Positions 34,019-42,266 of a stretch of 44,267 nucleotides of DNA are shown piece after piece. Under the pieces are notes generated by a model. It was not told where the DNA came from and made no database searches. It worked only from the letters and a program-made list of their open reading frames with translations. The translations under genes were made by a program, and so were the position numbers. The stretch comes from UASB124 sp964446935 (GTDB lineage: Bacteria > Babelota > Babeliae > Babelales > RVW-14). Each line of letters begins with the position of its first letter. The stretch's first letter is position 1. The stretch spans positions 1 through 44,267 of the forward strand of contig CAYUQI010000014.1 in NCBI GenBank assembly GCA_964446935.1, read 5' to 3'.

Positions 34019-34575
34019 AAAAGCTCCTTTTTTTGTAGGGATGGGAAGCCTTCTGCTTTTTGTGGTTGAATCCAATCGTTAAAATTTTTGCGCATGATTG
34101 ACACGGTTAAGGTTGTACCATTCTTGCTGAGTGATGAGGTAATTTGAAATTTATTGTTTATGGGTGTCGTCCGTAGCACATTGAAAGCTATCGTGGTAAC
34201 GAGTGTATATAATTGAGTATTGTTTGTGTTAATAAGTGAAATATCTATGTTGTTAATACCAAATGCATTAAGTTGGGAACTATATGATTCAATAAGTTTT
34301 TTTACATTGAACAAGGCGATTATTTTAGTGTTCTCAAATGATAACGAGAATGTGTGGTTTTGTTGTTGTACATTGGTATAATATCGAAGTTTATTACAAA
34401 AAGAGAAGGTGAGTGTTGTTACGGTTTTGCCAACGGCAATTTCCATTCCTGTGAGCGTATTGTACTGAGGGAATTTTGTAGGGTCTTCTGCTATTGGACA
34501 TTCTGTTGTTTGTGGGTAGACATGTGTACATGATAAACATAGAACACCTGCAATGAGAATTCGAAAATATCCCAT
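34015..34575 (-). CDS. Secreted protein of unknown function, coupled to SOD
   Basis: The protein has 186 residues. ATG at 34575 follows AGGAAGAG and opens a signal peptide (GYFRILIAGVLCLSCTHVYPQ). The mature part is rich in beta-prone Thr/Asn/Ser segments (TVTTLTFSFCNKLRYY, LVTTIAFNVLRTTP, FQITSSLSKNGTTLTVSIM). No family is recognised. Its last codons contain the SOD ribosome binding site and its stop overlaps the SOD start as ATGA, so the two are translated together. Confidence 0.7.
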   Translation of the reverse strand: MGYFRILIAGVLCLSCTHVYPQTTECPIAEDPTKFPQYNTLTGMEIAVGKTVTTLTFSFCNKLRYYTNVQQQNHTFSLSFENTKIIALFNVKKLIESYSSQLNAFGINNIDISLINTNNTQLYTLVTTIAFNVLRTTPINNKFQITSSLSKNGTTLTVSIMRKNFNDWIQPQKAEGFPSLQKKELL

Positions 34576-34659
34576 ACTCTTCCTTTCTTTTCTTTCTTTC
34601 ATTCATGTGAAGATAGCCTGATCCTCGGTAGAATGTAAATGTTCTTTTTTAGGGCTGTA

Positions 34660-35427
34660 TTATGCCGTGCAAGGAGAAATTGAGCCGTTGCCATTCGCTG
34701 TCATTCGTATTTGAGGATTTCCTTTATATTCGATTTTACCACAACCACTTACGGTTCCGTTGATGTGTGCCTTTGCAAAAATAAGGGCATGCCCGGCACC
34801 GGTAATTTTGACATCGGCTTTGTCACTTTGTAACTTGATACTCTCGTATTTCCCAGAACCACTTATTCTGACTTCTTGCTTTTTGCTTTTCCCGGAGGTT
34901 TTTACAAGGGCGCTGCCATTGATTGACGTTTTGATAGTATCTGCAGAAATATTGTTTAAATAAGCCTCTCCGCTTCCATTCATGGAGATTTTAAGAGAAT
35001 CTGATTGCAATGAGTTACAGGTGATCTTGAGTGACCCATGTGTCTGAATTTCATCAAGATTTTTTACGGTTATTTGATATTTGAGTGCTGTATGGTTAAG
35101 GGTATGTTTTGTTTTTGGCTGTATGAAGAGTGTTTCGTCTTGAACATATGACTCAATAAGGGGAAGAAGATTGTCGTCGGTTTCAATCTCGATAAGGGTG
35201 GCTTTTCCTATTTTAATGGTTGCTATACCATTGCCATCTATTACAAGTTTGTTGAAAAATGATTCGGCTGTTCTGCTTTCTTTTTTGATTGTTCCCGATC
35301 CGTTGACTTGTTTGTTGGTAAAAGGTTTTGAAATCCATTGTGGCATAAGGCCTTTGGCATGTATAGATGTTGCGATTGATGCGCAGATGGTTATTGTTGC
35401 TACTAAAGTTTTTGAATTGTTTATCAT
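34660..35427 (-). CDS. Secreted DUF2807 (auto-transporter adhesin head GIN) protein
   Basis: The protein has 255 residues with GAGG upstream of ATG 35427. The signal peptide is SKTLVATITICASIATSIHA. The rest is a repetitive beta-helix pattern typical of DUF2807: VNGSGTI, FNKLVIDGNGIATIKIG, ISMNGSGEAYLNNISA, TSINGSALVKTSG, VRISGSGKYESI and VKITGAGHALIF. Glycines and asparagines repeat at the turn of each rung. Such proteins are surface or periplasmic; the role is unknown. It lies 84 bp upstream of the SOD operon start. Confidence 0.85.
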   Translation of the reverse strand: MINNSKTLVATITICASIATSIHAKGLMPQWISKPFTNKQVNGSGTIKKESRTAESFFNKLVIDGNGIATIKIGKATLIEIETDDNLLPLIESYVQDETLFIQPKTKHTLNHTALKYQITVKNLDEIQTHGSLKITCNSLQSDSLKISMNGSGEAYLNNISADTIKTSINGSALVKTSGKSKKQEVRISGSGKYESIKLQSDKADVKITGAGHALIFAKAHINGTVSGCGKIEYKGNPQIRMTANGNGSISPCTA

Positions 35428-35506
35428 TGATCAACCTCGTAAAATAATTAACGAAATATTAGCGATTTGAAGATATCGTGATATTGATTGAAAAGCAATG
35501 ATGTGT

Positions 35507-37576
35507 TTAGCATGAGCCTAATCTTGTTTCTTGTGAAAGATGAATTGTTGCTATTTGAGCATCATCGATGATGGTTGAGGCAAAACCTTGATTGCGTAAG
35601 ATATCAAGTGCTATGTGTTGTGTTGATATGCCGCGTTCGAGTTTGTATGGATATAAGATTGTACCATTTGTTTGCTTTTCAACAGAAACTTTATAGTTAC
35701 TAAACGATTCTGTTTGTTTTTCCAGGTTTGTCAGAAGCGCAAAATGTGTAGCAATCAAGCAGATGCTGTTGGAGAATGTTCCAAGATGTTTGGCGACGCT
35801 CCATGCGGCCGCGCATCCTTCAATCGGCGAAGTACCATTAAATATTTCATCAAAAATAGCAAAATTAAATACCCCTGGCTGTGAGTGTTTAACACGTTCA
35901 ATGAGCTCTTGAGCTCGTACAACCTCTGCTTTGAATAATGATTGTCCTGAACCAGTATCGTCGGTGATATTTAGATACGTTGCAATTGATGAAAAAGGTG
36001 TAAATTGCATTGATTGGGCTGGCGCTATTCCAAGGGTTTGGGCGAGAAGGAGGCTTAGTGTTATTGCTTTTAGCATCGTTGATTTACCGCCTTCATTTGG
36101 TCCGGTAATGATCGCATTTCGTCTCTGATTATCAGTTCCAAGCTCGATTGAATTTGGTATGGCACGATCAGAACTAATGAGCGGGTGCCAGAATTTATCT
36201 ATTGTAATGCATGGTGTGTTGGCTTGTGTAATGTATGATGGAAAGCAAAAGTGAACATGTTTTTGTTCCTGCTCTTTTATGAGCTGTGCAGTAGAACAGT
36301 ATACATCGACTTTTGCCAGAGCTCCCAGCGCCGATTCGAACGATGATTTGAGCTCATGCATAAGCATGTAACTACGTATGATAAAACCTTTGTGTGCGAT
36401 GAACGATGACTTACCGGAGAATGTTTGTTCGTCACTTAACAGGTCAATCAGTTCCTGAAAATTCTGAGATGAAACTGGTTGCTTTTCGAAGAAGTTACAT
36501 AATGGTTTGAATTCTTCAAATTTTTCTAATGATGGATTGCTTTTGATGATTTGATTAAGGTTTCTCATCTGTGTTACAACTGTTGCGATGTGGGTCATGA
36601 TTGTTTGAAGACTTTTTTCAAAAAGCAGCTTTCCATAAAAATTATCAAAATTTTCTTTGAGGTTTGTAGCGCAAAAAAGACCTGCAATGATGGCAAGTGA
36701 TGCATGGAAAAAACGATTTTGCAAGAAGGGCGTATCATAGAGAAGCGCTAAAATGTCTGGGGCGCGCCAATGATATTGATCGGCTTTTGTTTTCAGCCAT
36801 CCAGGAATATCGATAATGTTTGTTGCATGAAGAATTCCATATGATAGCAGTGTTGCCGCTGCCATTGCTTGTAGAATTAATGAGTACCCAGAACTTGCGT
36901 CTGTATAGAGGCTGTTGACTAAGAGCGCTGTGTCATATTGTTTTAATTTTTTGAGTAATGGATTGGTGAAGGTTTCATGCTCGAGTACGTGTTCAAATTG
37001 ATCAACGCCCCAAAATAAGAGTAATGCATTTTCTGATTGAGCAATTGCTTGAAGCGATGTGTGTAATGTATTAAGGATTTCTTGATTTTCGGATATTGTC
37101 TGAATGATGACTTGTCGTTGTTTGAGTACCATTGTATCTGTTGTTGGTTCAGCTAATGTGCAATACAAGCACACCTTGCCCAATTCGGTTGATGTTCGGT
37201 CAAGGCTGTTTGCTACAAATGTTTGTGGTTTTCCTTTGCCGTAAAATAGATCCAAGTCGTTCCACGCTGTGCTGTTATCAATGGTTGTTGTCTTTGGTGG
37301 TTGTTTTTTTTCGATTTCTTTAAAAAGAGAAAAAATCGTTTCACGCTTTTCTTTGGGTTTGGGGTTAAGGATTCTTTGGGTGAGTTTTGTTACAAACTCA
37401 ATTGTTGTATGAGCTTCCCAACTGTCGTGTTCCCAAGGAAATGTTCTCATGTTGAGATCGGCAATCTTTTGGGTAATTAAGTGTGTATTGTTATCTCGTT
37501 GTTGTGGTTCGATTGCTGATAACCATGAGAAAAAAAATAAAAAAAGTAGTGATGTAACAATGATTTGTTTTTTCAT
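35507..37576 (-). CDS. MutS-family ATPase with signal peptide and two membrane segments
   Basis: The protein has 689 residues. A signal peptide-like N-terminus (MKKQIIVTSLLFLFFFSWLSA) is followed by a helical region. Membrane segments lie at about 231-252 and 287-304. A MutS core (lever/clamp helices) and domain V ATPase occupy about 460-650: Walker A GPNEGGKST (492-500), an STMLKAI helix, Walker B FAIFDEIFNGTSP (573-585) and ATHF (609-612). Mismatch-binding and connector domains of MutS1 are not present. The canonical role of MutS ATPases is DNA mismatch or recombination control, but a membrane-embedded exported form is unlikely to repair the bacterium's own DNA. The gene is upstream of DUF2807 and 35 bp downstream of the HTH gene. 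Confidence 0.85.
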   Translation of the reverse strand: MKKQIIVTSLLFLFFFSWLSAIEPQQRDNNTHLITQKIADLNMRTFPWEHDSWEAHTTIEFVTKLTQRILNPKPKEKRETIFSLFKEIEKKQPPKTTTIDNSTAWNDLDLFYGKGKPQTFVANSLDRTSTELGKVCLYCTLAEPTTDTMVLKQRQVIIQTISENQEILNTLHTSLQAIAQSENALLLFWGVDQFEHVLEHETFTNPLLKKLKQYDTALLVNSLYTDASSGYSLILQAMAAATLLSYGILHATNIIDIPGWLKTKADQYHWRAPDILALLYDTPFLQNRFFHASLAIIAGLFCATNLKENFDNFYGKLLFEKSLQTIMTHIATVVTQMRNLNQIIKSNPSLEKFEEFKPLCNFFEKQPVSSQNFQELIDLLSDEQTFSGKSSFIAHKGFIIRSYMLMHELKSSFESALGALAKVDVYCSTAQLIKEQEQKHVHFCFPSYITQANTPCITIDKFWHPLISSDRAIPNSIELGTDNQRRNAIITGPNEGGKSTMLKAITLSLLLAQTLGIAPAQSMQFTPFSSIATYLNITDDTGSGQSLFKAEVVRAQELIERVKHSQPGVFNFAIFDEIFNGTSPIEGCAAAWSVAKHLGTFSNSICLIATHFALLTNLEKQTESFSNYKVSVEKQTNGTILYPYKLERGISTQHIALDILRNQGFASTIIDDAQIATIHLSQETRLGSC

Positions 37577-37611
37577 AATGATCCGTGACTTTTTATAGGG
37601 GCTGATGTTGT

Positions 37612-37824
37612 TTATTCAGTTATGTCCTGGAATTCGAGTAAGTCACCCGGTTGACACTCAAGAGCAGAACAGAGTGCTTCAAGCGTCGAGAAACGGATAG
37701 CTTTTGCCTTGCCAGTTTTAAGAATTGATAAATTTGTTTCAGTAATGTCGACACGTGTTGCGAGTTCGTTGAGTCGCATTTTGCGTTTTGCCATTACCTC
37801 ATCAAGTTTAACAACAATTTTCAT
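37612..37824 (-). CDS. Small Xre/YozG-type HTH regulator
   Basis: The protein has 70 residues, a single helix-turn-helix domain: MRLNELATRVDITETNLSILKTGK with the recognition helix around ETNLSILKTG, followed by FSTLEALCSALECQPGDLLEF. It matches the short Cro/C1-type regulators of the YozG kind, usually encoded next to a DUF2975 membrane protein. That is the case here, 10 bp downstream of it. No strong ribosome binding site is seen, so translation may be coupled. Confidence 0.88.
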   Translation of the reverse strand: MKIVVKLDEVMAKRKMRLNELATRVDITETNLSILKTGKAKAIRFSTLEALCSALECQPGDLLEFQDITE

Positions 37825-37834
37825 GTGGTTTGCC

Positions 37835-38386
37835 CTAAACGGTCAAATCTTGTTCATGTTTGAGTGTATATGCTTCATGCATTAAAGAAGTCATTATAAG
37901 GAAAAAACCAACAATGAAAATATTGACAATATCGTTAGGACTTAAAGCGATTGCCAATTCTCTCTGCCCAACGGGTCTATGGAATGTTAAAATAAGATTG
38001 ATGAATGTAAATTTGATAGGTGAATAAACAGTCCACACAAAAACGATGCGACTGATCTTTTTGAAAAGGAGAAGTGTGTTAGCCGAAAAGAGTTCTCCTC
38101 TACGATAGCATCTGAGTAATTTTATAAAATAGATACATCCAGCAAAAAAAAGAATAAAAGAGATCCCATCGAAAAATGCAGCAAAAAGACGAGAAAGTGT
38201 AGAGACTGTTTCAAGCGAAAACGGTGAAAGATACAGCGTGTAAAAGACGCCTGTAGGAGATTCGTACGCTTGGCGGGCAATTTCACTTGGCATCCATCTG
38301 AAAATGAATGTGAGCAGTGTAAGTGGCATGATGATGATCATGCAAAAAATTTCCAAGAACCGAGCGTATGATTGTAAGTTCTTCAT
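37835..38386 (-). CDS. DUF2975 membrane protein
   Basis: The protein has 183 residues. ATG at 38386 is chosen because AAAGGATG precedes it; the longer frame to 38482 would run through the promoter at 38455-38482. Four membrane segments are visible (LEIFCMIIIMPLTLLTFIF; FAAFFDGISFILFFAGCIYFI; IVFVWTVYSPIKFTFINLI; IVNIFIVGFFLIMTSLM) with a short RRGELFSANTLLLFKKI loop, a hallmark of DUF2975. Its function is unknown. The pair with a YozG-type regulator is conserved in many bacteria and probably forms a sensing unit. Confidence 0.85.
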   Translation of the reverse strand: MKNLQSYARFLEIFCMIIIMPLTLLTFIFRWMPSEIARQAYESPTGVFYTLYLSPFSLETVSTLSRLFAAFFDGISFILFFAGCIYFIKLLRCYRRGELFSANTLLLFKKISRIVFVWTVYSPIKFTFINLILTFHRPVGQRELAIALSPNDIVNIFIVGFFLIMTSLMHEAYTLKHEQDLTV

Positions 38387-38454
38387 ACAGGCATCCTTTA
38401 CACTAAAGAGAAAGACCTCATTGGTACAACGTATAATGTCATGAGGATGAAGGT

Positions 38455-38482
38455 ATTGTAGCAAGCCAATATTGAAAGTCAA
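38455..38482 (-). promoter_or_regulatory. Sigma70-type promoter for the DUF2975/HTH operon
   Basis: On the minus strand TTGACT, a 16-nt spacer ending TTGC, and TACAAT form a near-consensus promoter with an extended -10 (TGCTACAAT). The start codon at 38386 would be about 62 bp after the transcription start. Confidence 0.7.
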
Positions 38483-38499
38483 CGATTTTTTGTCGATAT

Positions 38500-38524
38500 T
38501 CGATAATATTTTAATGTTTATCGA
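38500..38524. promoter_or_regulatory. Inverted repeat upstream of the DUF2975 promoter
   Basis: TCGATAA (38500-38506) and TTATCGA (38518-38524) form an inverted repeat with an 11-nt spacer, and a further TCGATA is at 38493. It lies about 18 bp upstream of the -35, a position where an activator or autoregulator could bind; the HTH protein is one candidate. Confidence 0.35.
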
Positions 38525-38664
38525 GAACTAATAAAATTTTCTAAAAAAACGCTGTTTTTGGATGAAAAACAAGCATTTTTAAGATCTTGATACGTTTGTC
38601 TGTTATTTATTCTCAGGATTCATTGCACAAGCAAGATGACATTTTAGGTTTAAATTAATCGTTT

Positions 38665-38711
38665 AAGCAATAAAAAAGGCGGGCCATTAAGACCCGCCTT
38701 TTTTATTGCTT
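38665..38711. terminator. Bidirectional terminator after ndk
   Basis: A perfect 19-bp stem (AAGCAATAAAAAAGGCGGG and its complement) with a T run on either strand lies 12 bp beyond the ndk stop. The stretch 38525-38664 holds only A/T-rich sequence with short palindromes. Confidence 0.92.
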
Positions 38712-38722
38712 ATGCTGTTTAT

Positions 38723-39130
38723 TTATTTCAGTTCAGGAAAAAAGAAAGCAATCTCTTTGGTTGCATTTTCAAGTGAATCAGATCCATGTGTAACATTGCG
38801 CCCAATATTGGTTCCGTAGAGTTTACGGAGGGTATTAGGTGCTGCTTTGGCTGGATCTGTTGCTCCCATAACATCGCGCCACGTTTGTACGGCATTGTTT
38901 TTAGCAAGTGCCATAACAATGACAGGGCCTGATATCATGTAATTAACCAGTTCGGCCAAGAAAGGTTTGCCCTTATGGACAGCATAAAAATCTTCAGCTT
39001 GCTTTTGGGTAAGATGAAGCATTTTCATGCCAAGAAGCGCAAAGCCTTCTTTCTCGATACGATCAATGATTTTCCCAGCGTTTTTATCTTGCAAACCATC
39101 AGGTTTAATAATAGCTAATGTACGTTCCAT
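38723..39130 (-). CDS. ndk: Nucleoside diphosphate kinase
   Basis: The protein (135 aa) transfers phosphate from ATP to nucleoside diphosphates through a phosphohistidine. ERTLAIIKPDG at the start and NVTHGSDS with catalytic His115 (usually NAVHGSDS) are the signatures; the length is normal. It begins four bases after the rpsA stop. No separate promoter is visible, so it is probably cotranscribed with rpsA. Confidence 0.96.
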   Translation of the reverse strand: MERTLAIIKPDGLQDKNAGKIIDRIEKEGFALLGMKMLHLTQKQAEDFYAVHKGKPFLAELVNYMISGPVIVMALAKNNAVQTWRDVMGATDPAKAAPNTLRKLYGTNIGRNVTHGSDSLENATKEIAFFFPELK

Positions 39131-39134
39131 GATG

Positions 39135-40976
39135 TTATTCTTCTTCTTCAGGTTTTTGGTTTTTCATCTTTGCTGCGTGTTCTTCAAGAGCTTGTTGCAG
39201 AGCATTTTTAGCGACCGGTTGATCTTTTGGTTTAGCTTGTTGTTTTTCGCGTGTTTGTTCGCGAAGTTTACGTTCTTCTGCAGCTGGAGATACCATCTTG
39301 AAGTCTTCTTTCTCTTGAGCAGGTTTTGCAGGTTCTTTTAATGCTTTAAGGCTCAAGCCAAGTTTACGTTCTTCAGGGCTGACTTTGATGATTTTGAACT
39401 TTTCAGTTTGCCCAACCTTGAGCAGGTCTTCAACTTTGGCAACTTCGGTAGGTGCCAATTCGGAGATATGAACAAGTCCCTCAATGCCTGAAGCAAGTTT
39501 AATAAAAGCACCAAAATTGGTGATCTTAGAAACACTTCCTTCAATAATATCACCAACTTTATATTCACTGGCAATATTGGACCATGGATCTTTCTCGAGT
39601 TGTTTAATGCCGAGAGAAATCTTTCGATTTTCTGGATCAAGTGAAAGAACTAATGCTTCAACTACATCGCCTTTTTTGTATCGATCCCCTGGATGACTGA
39701 CATGGTCGGTCCATGAAATATCGGAGATGTGTACAAGGCCGTCAACACCTTCGAGCAATTGAACGAATAAACCGAAATCGGTAATGTTAGTAATTTTACC
39801 CTTGATCTTGTCGCTGATTTTGAATTTTTCAGCAACTGTTTTCCATGGATCATCCTTGAGTTGTTTGATACTTAATGACATGCGTCGATTGTCTTTGTCG
39901 AGTGCAACAACATATGCTTCGACAGTTGATCCAACAGTAAAATATTTTGAAAGGTTGGTAATTCTTTCGGTCCATGAAATTTCAGAAATGTGTACCAAGC
40001 CTTCGACGCCTTTTTCAACTTCAACAAATAATCCGTAATCGGTAATGCTTGATATGCGGCCCTTGACCTTGGAACCAACAGGGTATTTTTGATCGACATT
40101 TTCCCATGGATTTGCAGTCAATTGCTTCATGCCAAGAGAGATCTTTTCATTCTTTTTATCAAAAGAGATAACTTTGACCGTAATGGTGTCGCCAATCTTT
40201 ACGAGTTCACTTGGGTGTCCAATGCGTCCCCATGACATATCAGTGATATGTAGAAGGCCATCAATGCCACCAACGTCAACAAAGACACCATAGCTGGTAA
40301 TATTTTTAACCATACCTTGAATAACCTGTGCTTCTTGTATTGTCTCAAGTGCTTTCTTTTTATCTTCAGCACGTTGTTCTTCAAGATATTTACGGCGAGA
40401 GATAATAACATTGCCGCGTTTTCTATTAACTTTAATAATTTTGCAAATGACTTCTTGATCAACAAATTGATCAAAATTGGTGACGCGTTGTGTGTCAACT
40501 TGAGAACCAGGCAAGAATGCTGGGATTCCGATATCTACACTTAAACCGCCCTTGACCTTGTGTGTTACGATACCGCGTACTGGTTCGTCAGCTTCGGCAA
40601 GCTCAGCGATTTTTTCCCAGGCTTTGAGAGCTTTTGCCTTTTGATAAGAAAGCACAATGGTGCCATTTTCATCTTCAAGCTTATCAAGCATGACATCAAG
40701 CTCTTCATTGAGATTGAGTTTTTTAAGCTCGTACTCAGAGAATTCATAGTTTGGAATGAGGCCGTCTGATTTATAATCAATACTGATTAAGACGCCACTA
40801 CCTTCTTTGGAGATAATTTTGCCTTTGATAACCTTGCCTACTTGAAACTTAGCAGCATAGGTATCATATAATTGTGTGAGTTCTTGTTTTTGACTGTCGC
40901 TGAGTTGAATGTCTTCATCGAGAATATCAACAGCGGAAATTGCAGAGAATGCTGGATTTTTTTTCTGTGTCAGCAT
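39135..40976 (-). CDS. rpsA: 30S ribosomal protein S1
   Basis: The protein has 613 residues. ATG at 40976 follows AAGGATCC; the frame extends further upstream without support. Six S1 RNA-binding domains are countable by their repeats: VIKGKIISKEGSGVLI, VRGIVTHKVKGGLSV, IQGMVKNITSYGVFVDVGG, VKGRISSITDYGLFVEVEKG, IKGKITNITDFGLFVQL, and IEGSVSKITNFGAFIKL. Each of the last four ends in HIS(E/D)(I/M)SW or similar. It binds mRNA at the small subunit to help initiation. A charged tail of about 60 residues follows. Confidence 0.96.
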   Translation of the reverse strand: MLTQKKNPAFSAISAVDILDEDIQLSDSQKQELTQLYDTYAAKFQVGKVIKGKIISKEGSGVLISIDYKSDGLIPNYEFSEYELKKLNLNEELDVMLDKLEDENGTIVLSYQKAKALKAWEKIAELAEADEPVRGIVTHKVKGGLSVDIGIPAFLPGSQVDTQRVTNFDQFVDQEVICKIIKVNRKRGNVIISRRKYLEEQRAEDKKKALETIQEAQVIQGMVKNITSYGVFVDVGGIDGLLHITDMSWGRIGHPSELVKIGDTITVKVISFDKKNEKISLGMKQLTANPWENVDQKYPVGSKVKGRISSITDYGLFVEVEKGVEGLVHISEISWTERITNLSKYFTVGSTVEAYVVALDKDNRRMSLSIKQLKDDPWKTVAEKFKISDKIKGKITNITDFGLFVQLLEGVDGLVHISDISWTDHVSHPGDRYKKGDVVEALVLSLDPENRKISLGIKQLEKDPWSNIASEYKVGDIIEGSVSKITNFGAFIKLASGIEGLVHISELAPTEVAKVEDLLKVGQTEKFKIIKVSPEERKLGLSLKALKEPAKPAQEKEDFKMVSPAAEERKLREQTREKQQAKPKDQPVAKNALQQALEEHAAKMKNQKPEEEE

Positions 40977-41189
40977 TACGTGGATCCTTGAGGTTTGCTT
41001 ACTTGGTCGACATTTTTCCCAATCGAAATGTCGTTTCGGCACAACCTGGTTCTAAAGGGTTAAACTTATAGTTATTCATTATGTAATCAGTTTTAGCCTT
41101 ATTAAGCGCAAACTTCATACAGTACAAAGAATGGTACCAGAAAAAATGGTTTTGAGCAAATTTAGAATGGTTCAAATCATTGATCGGGA

Positions 41190-41213
41190 GCATAAAAAGA
41201 AAGATTTTTATGC
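41190..41213. terminator. Hairpin terminator after the PilN-like gene
   Basis: GCATAAAAA (41190-41198) pairs with TTTTTATGC (41205-41213) over a 6-nt loop, 37 bp beyond the stop of the gene at 41250. The stretch 40977-41189 shows no gene; it should carry the rpsA promoter, which I cannot place with confidence. Confidence 0.55.
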
Positions 41214-41249
41214 GATATGAGGCTTGTTACACTGTAAAAAACAATAAAA

Positions 41250-42260
41250 TTAGGTGTTTTTAGGTAAGGAGCCTCGAATAGCAAACAGATAAGGCCTATG
41301 AGAGGGGTCCTTTTTTGTATTGGGTGTTTTTGTCTGTTTGGTCTTTCTTGAATATGCAAGAGAGAATGTTGTGTTTTCCCAGTTTTTTGAAAGAGAACGG
41401 ACAAATCTGTTGGTGTTCTCAGGCCCTTGGGAGATTCCCTTGATCATAATGGGAATTGTTTTTTCTTTTATTGGTTTGTTTGTAGGTAATGAAACATTGT
41501 TTTTAGTTGAAATGGTATTGTATTCAAAAAAAGTGAGCTTGCTGCGGTGTGGTAATAACGTAGCTATTGAGCTAAGGAATGTATGTGGTGAATAGGAAAG
41601 GTTCTTGAATGAAGCAAGTGTTGTTATGGTTTGATTAAGTGCGTTGTTTTCCTGTTCGAGCTTTTTAAGGGTAATGATATTGTTTTTTGCTTTTGTTAAT
41701 GATACGTCAATTTTTTGTAAAGAATTTTGGGCACTTTGTATTCGATGGATTATATTATGGTAAGAAACGATGGAGAGGAATGTTACAATGCCAAGGAGCA
41801 TACTGGTAGTCAGTAACCATGGTGTAGTTGTTCGTGATGATGCTGGTATGAATTTGTCTAGAAGATTGGTTGTAGGAAGAATGATATTGTGTTTGAGTGT
41901 ATTTGAAAGTGTATATGTTTGAGTATGAATACTCTCAATGTTGAGGGTGTTTTTACTGAGACATAATGCGGTTTGAAGCAATTCAAATATATGCATTGGG
42001 GCAAGATAAGGAGCTGCAACAATCAGATGCGGCTTGCTGAGATTATGTGTTGTTGCAAAGTTATTGATAAGAATATGGAGTGCCGTTGGATTGCAAATGT
42101 GATCATGGACAATTTCAGAATTGGTGAGCGGATGTGTAATTATGTTATTGATAGTATACGTTTTTTTACCTTGTTTCTTGGCGATTCCTAAGAGCATTTC
42201 ATGTTCGTTCAGTTGTACAAAGATGTAAGGTTTTGAAAAAAACGATACAAATCTTCTCAT
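41250..42260 (-). CDS. PilN-like type IV pilus assembly protein (with N-terminal PilM-like remnant)
   Basis: The protein has 336 residues with GAGGATG before ATG 42260, six bases after the PfkB stop. Residues 1-140 (FVQLNEHEMLLGIAKK, LHILINNFATT, PHLIVAAPYLAP) resemble a shortened PilM/actin-like domain but lack nucleotide motifs. A membrane segment (about 147-166) and coiled coil (172-215) follow. A C-terminal domain (FLSSIATLLPHRSKLTFFEY, then IMIKGISQGPENTNRFVRSLSKN) matches the PilN pattern of an inner-membrane pilus or type II secretion alignment protein. No other pilus genes are in the window. The call is based on layout and one motif. Confidence 0.6.
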   Translation of the reverse strand: MRRFVSFFSKPYIFVQLNEHEMLLGIAKKQGKKTYTINNIITHPLTNSEIVHDHICNPTALHILINNFATTHNLSKPHLIVAAPYLAPMHIFELLQTALCLSKNTLNIESIHTQTYTLSNTLKHNIILPTTNLLDKFIPASSRTTTPWLLTTSMLLGIVTFLSIVSYHNIIHRIQSAQNSLQKIDVSLTKAKNNIITLKKLEQENNALNQTITTLASFKNLSYSPHTFLSSIATLLPHRSKLTFFEYNTISTKNNVSLPTNKPIKEKTIPIMIKGISQGPENTNRFVRSLSKNWENTTFSLAYSRKTKQTKTPNTKKDPSHRPYLFAIRGSLPKNT

Positions 42261-42266
42261 ACATCC

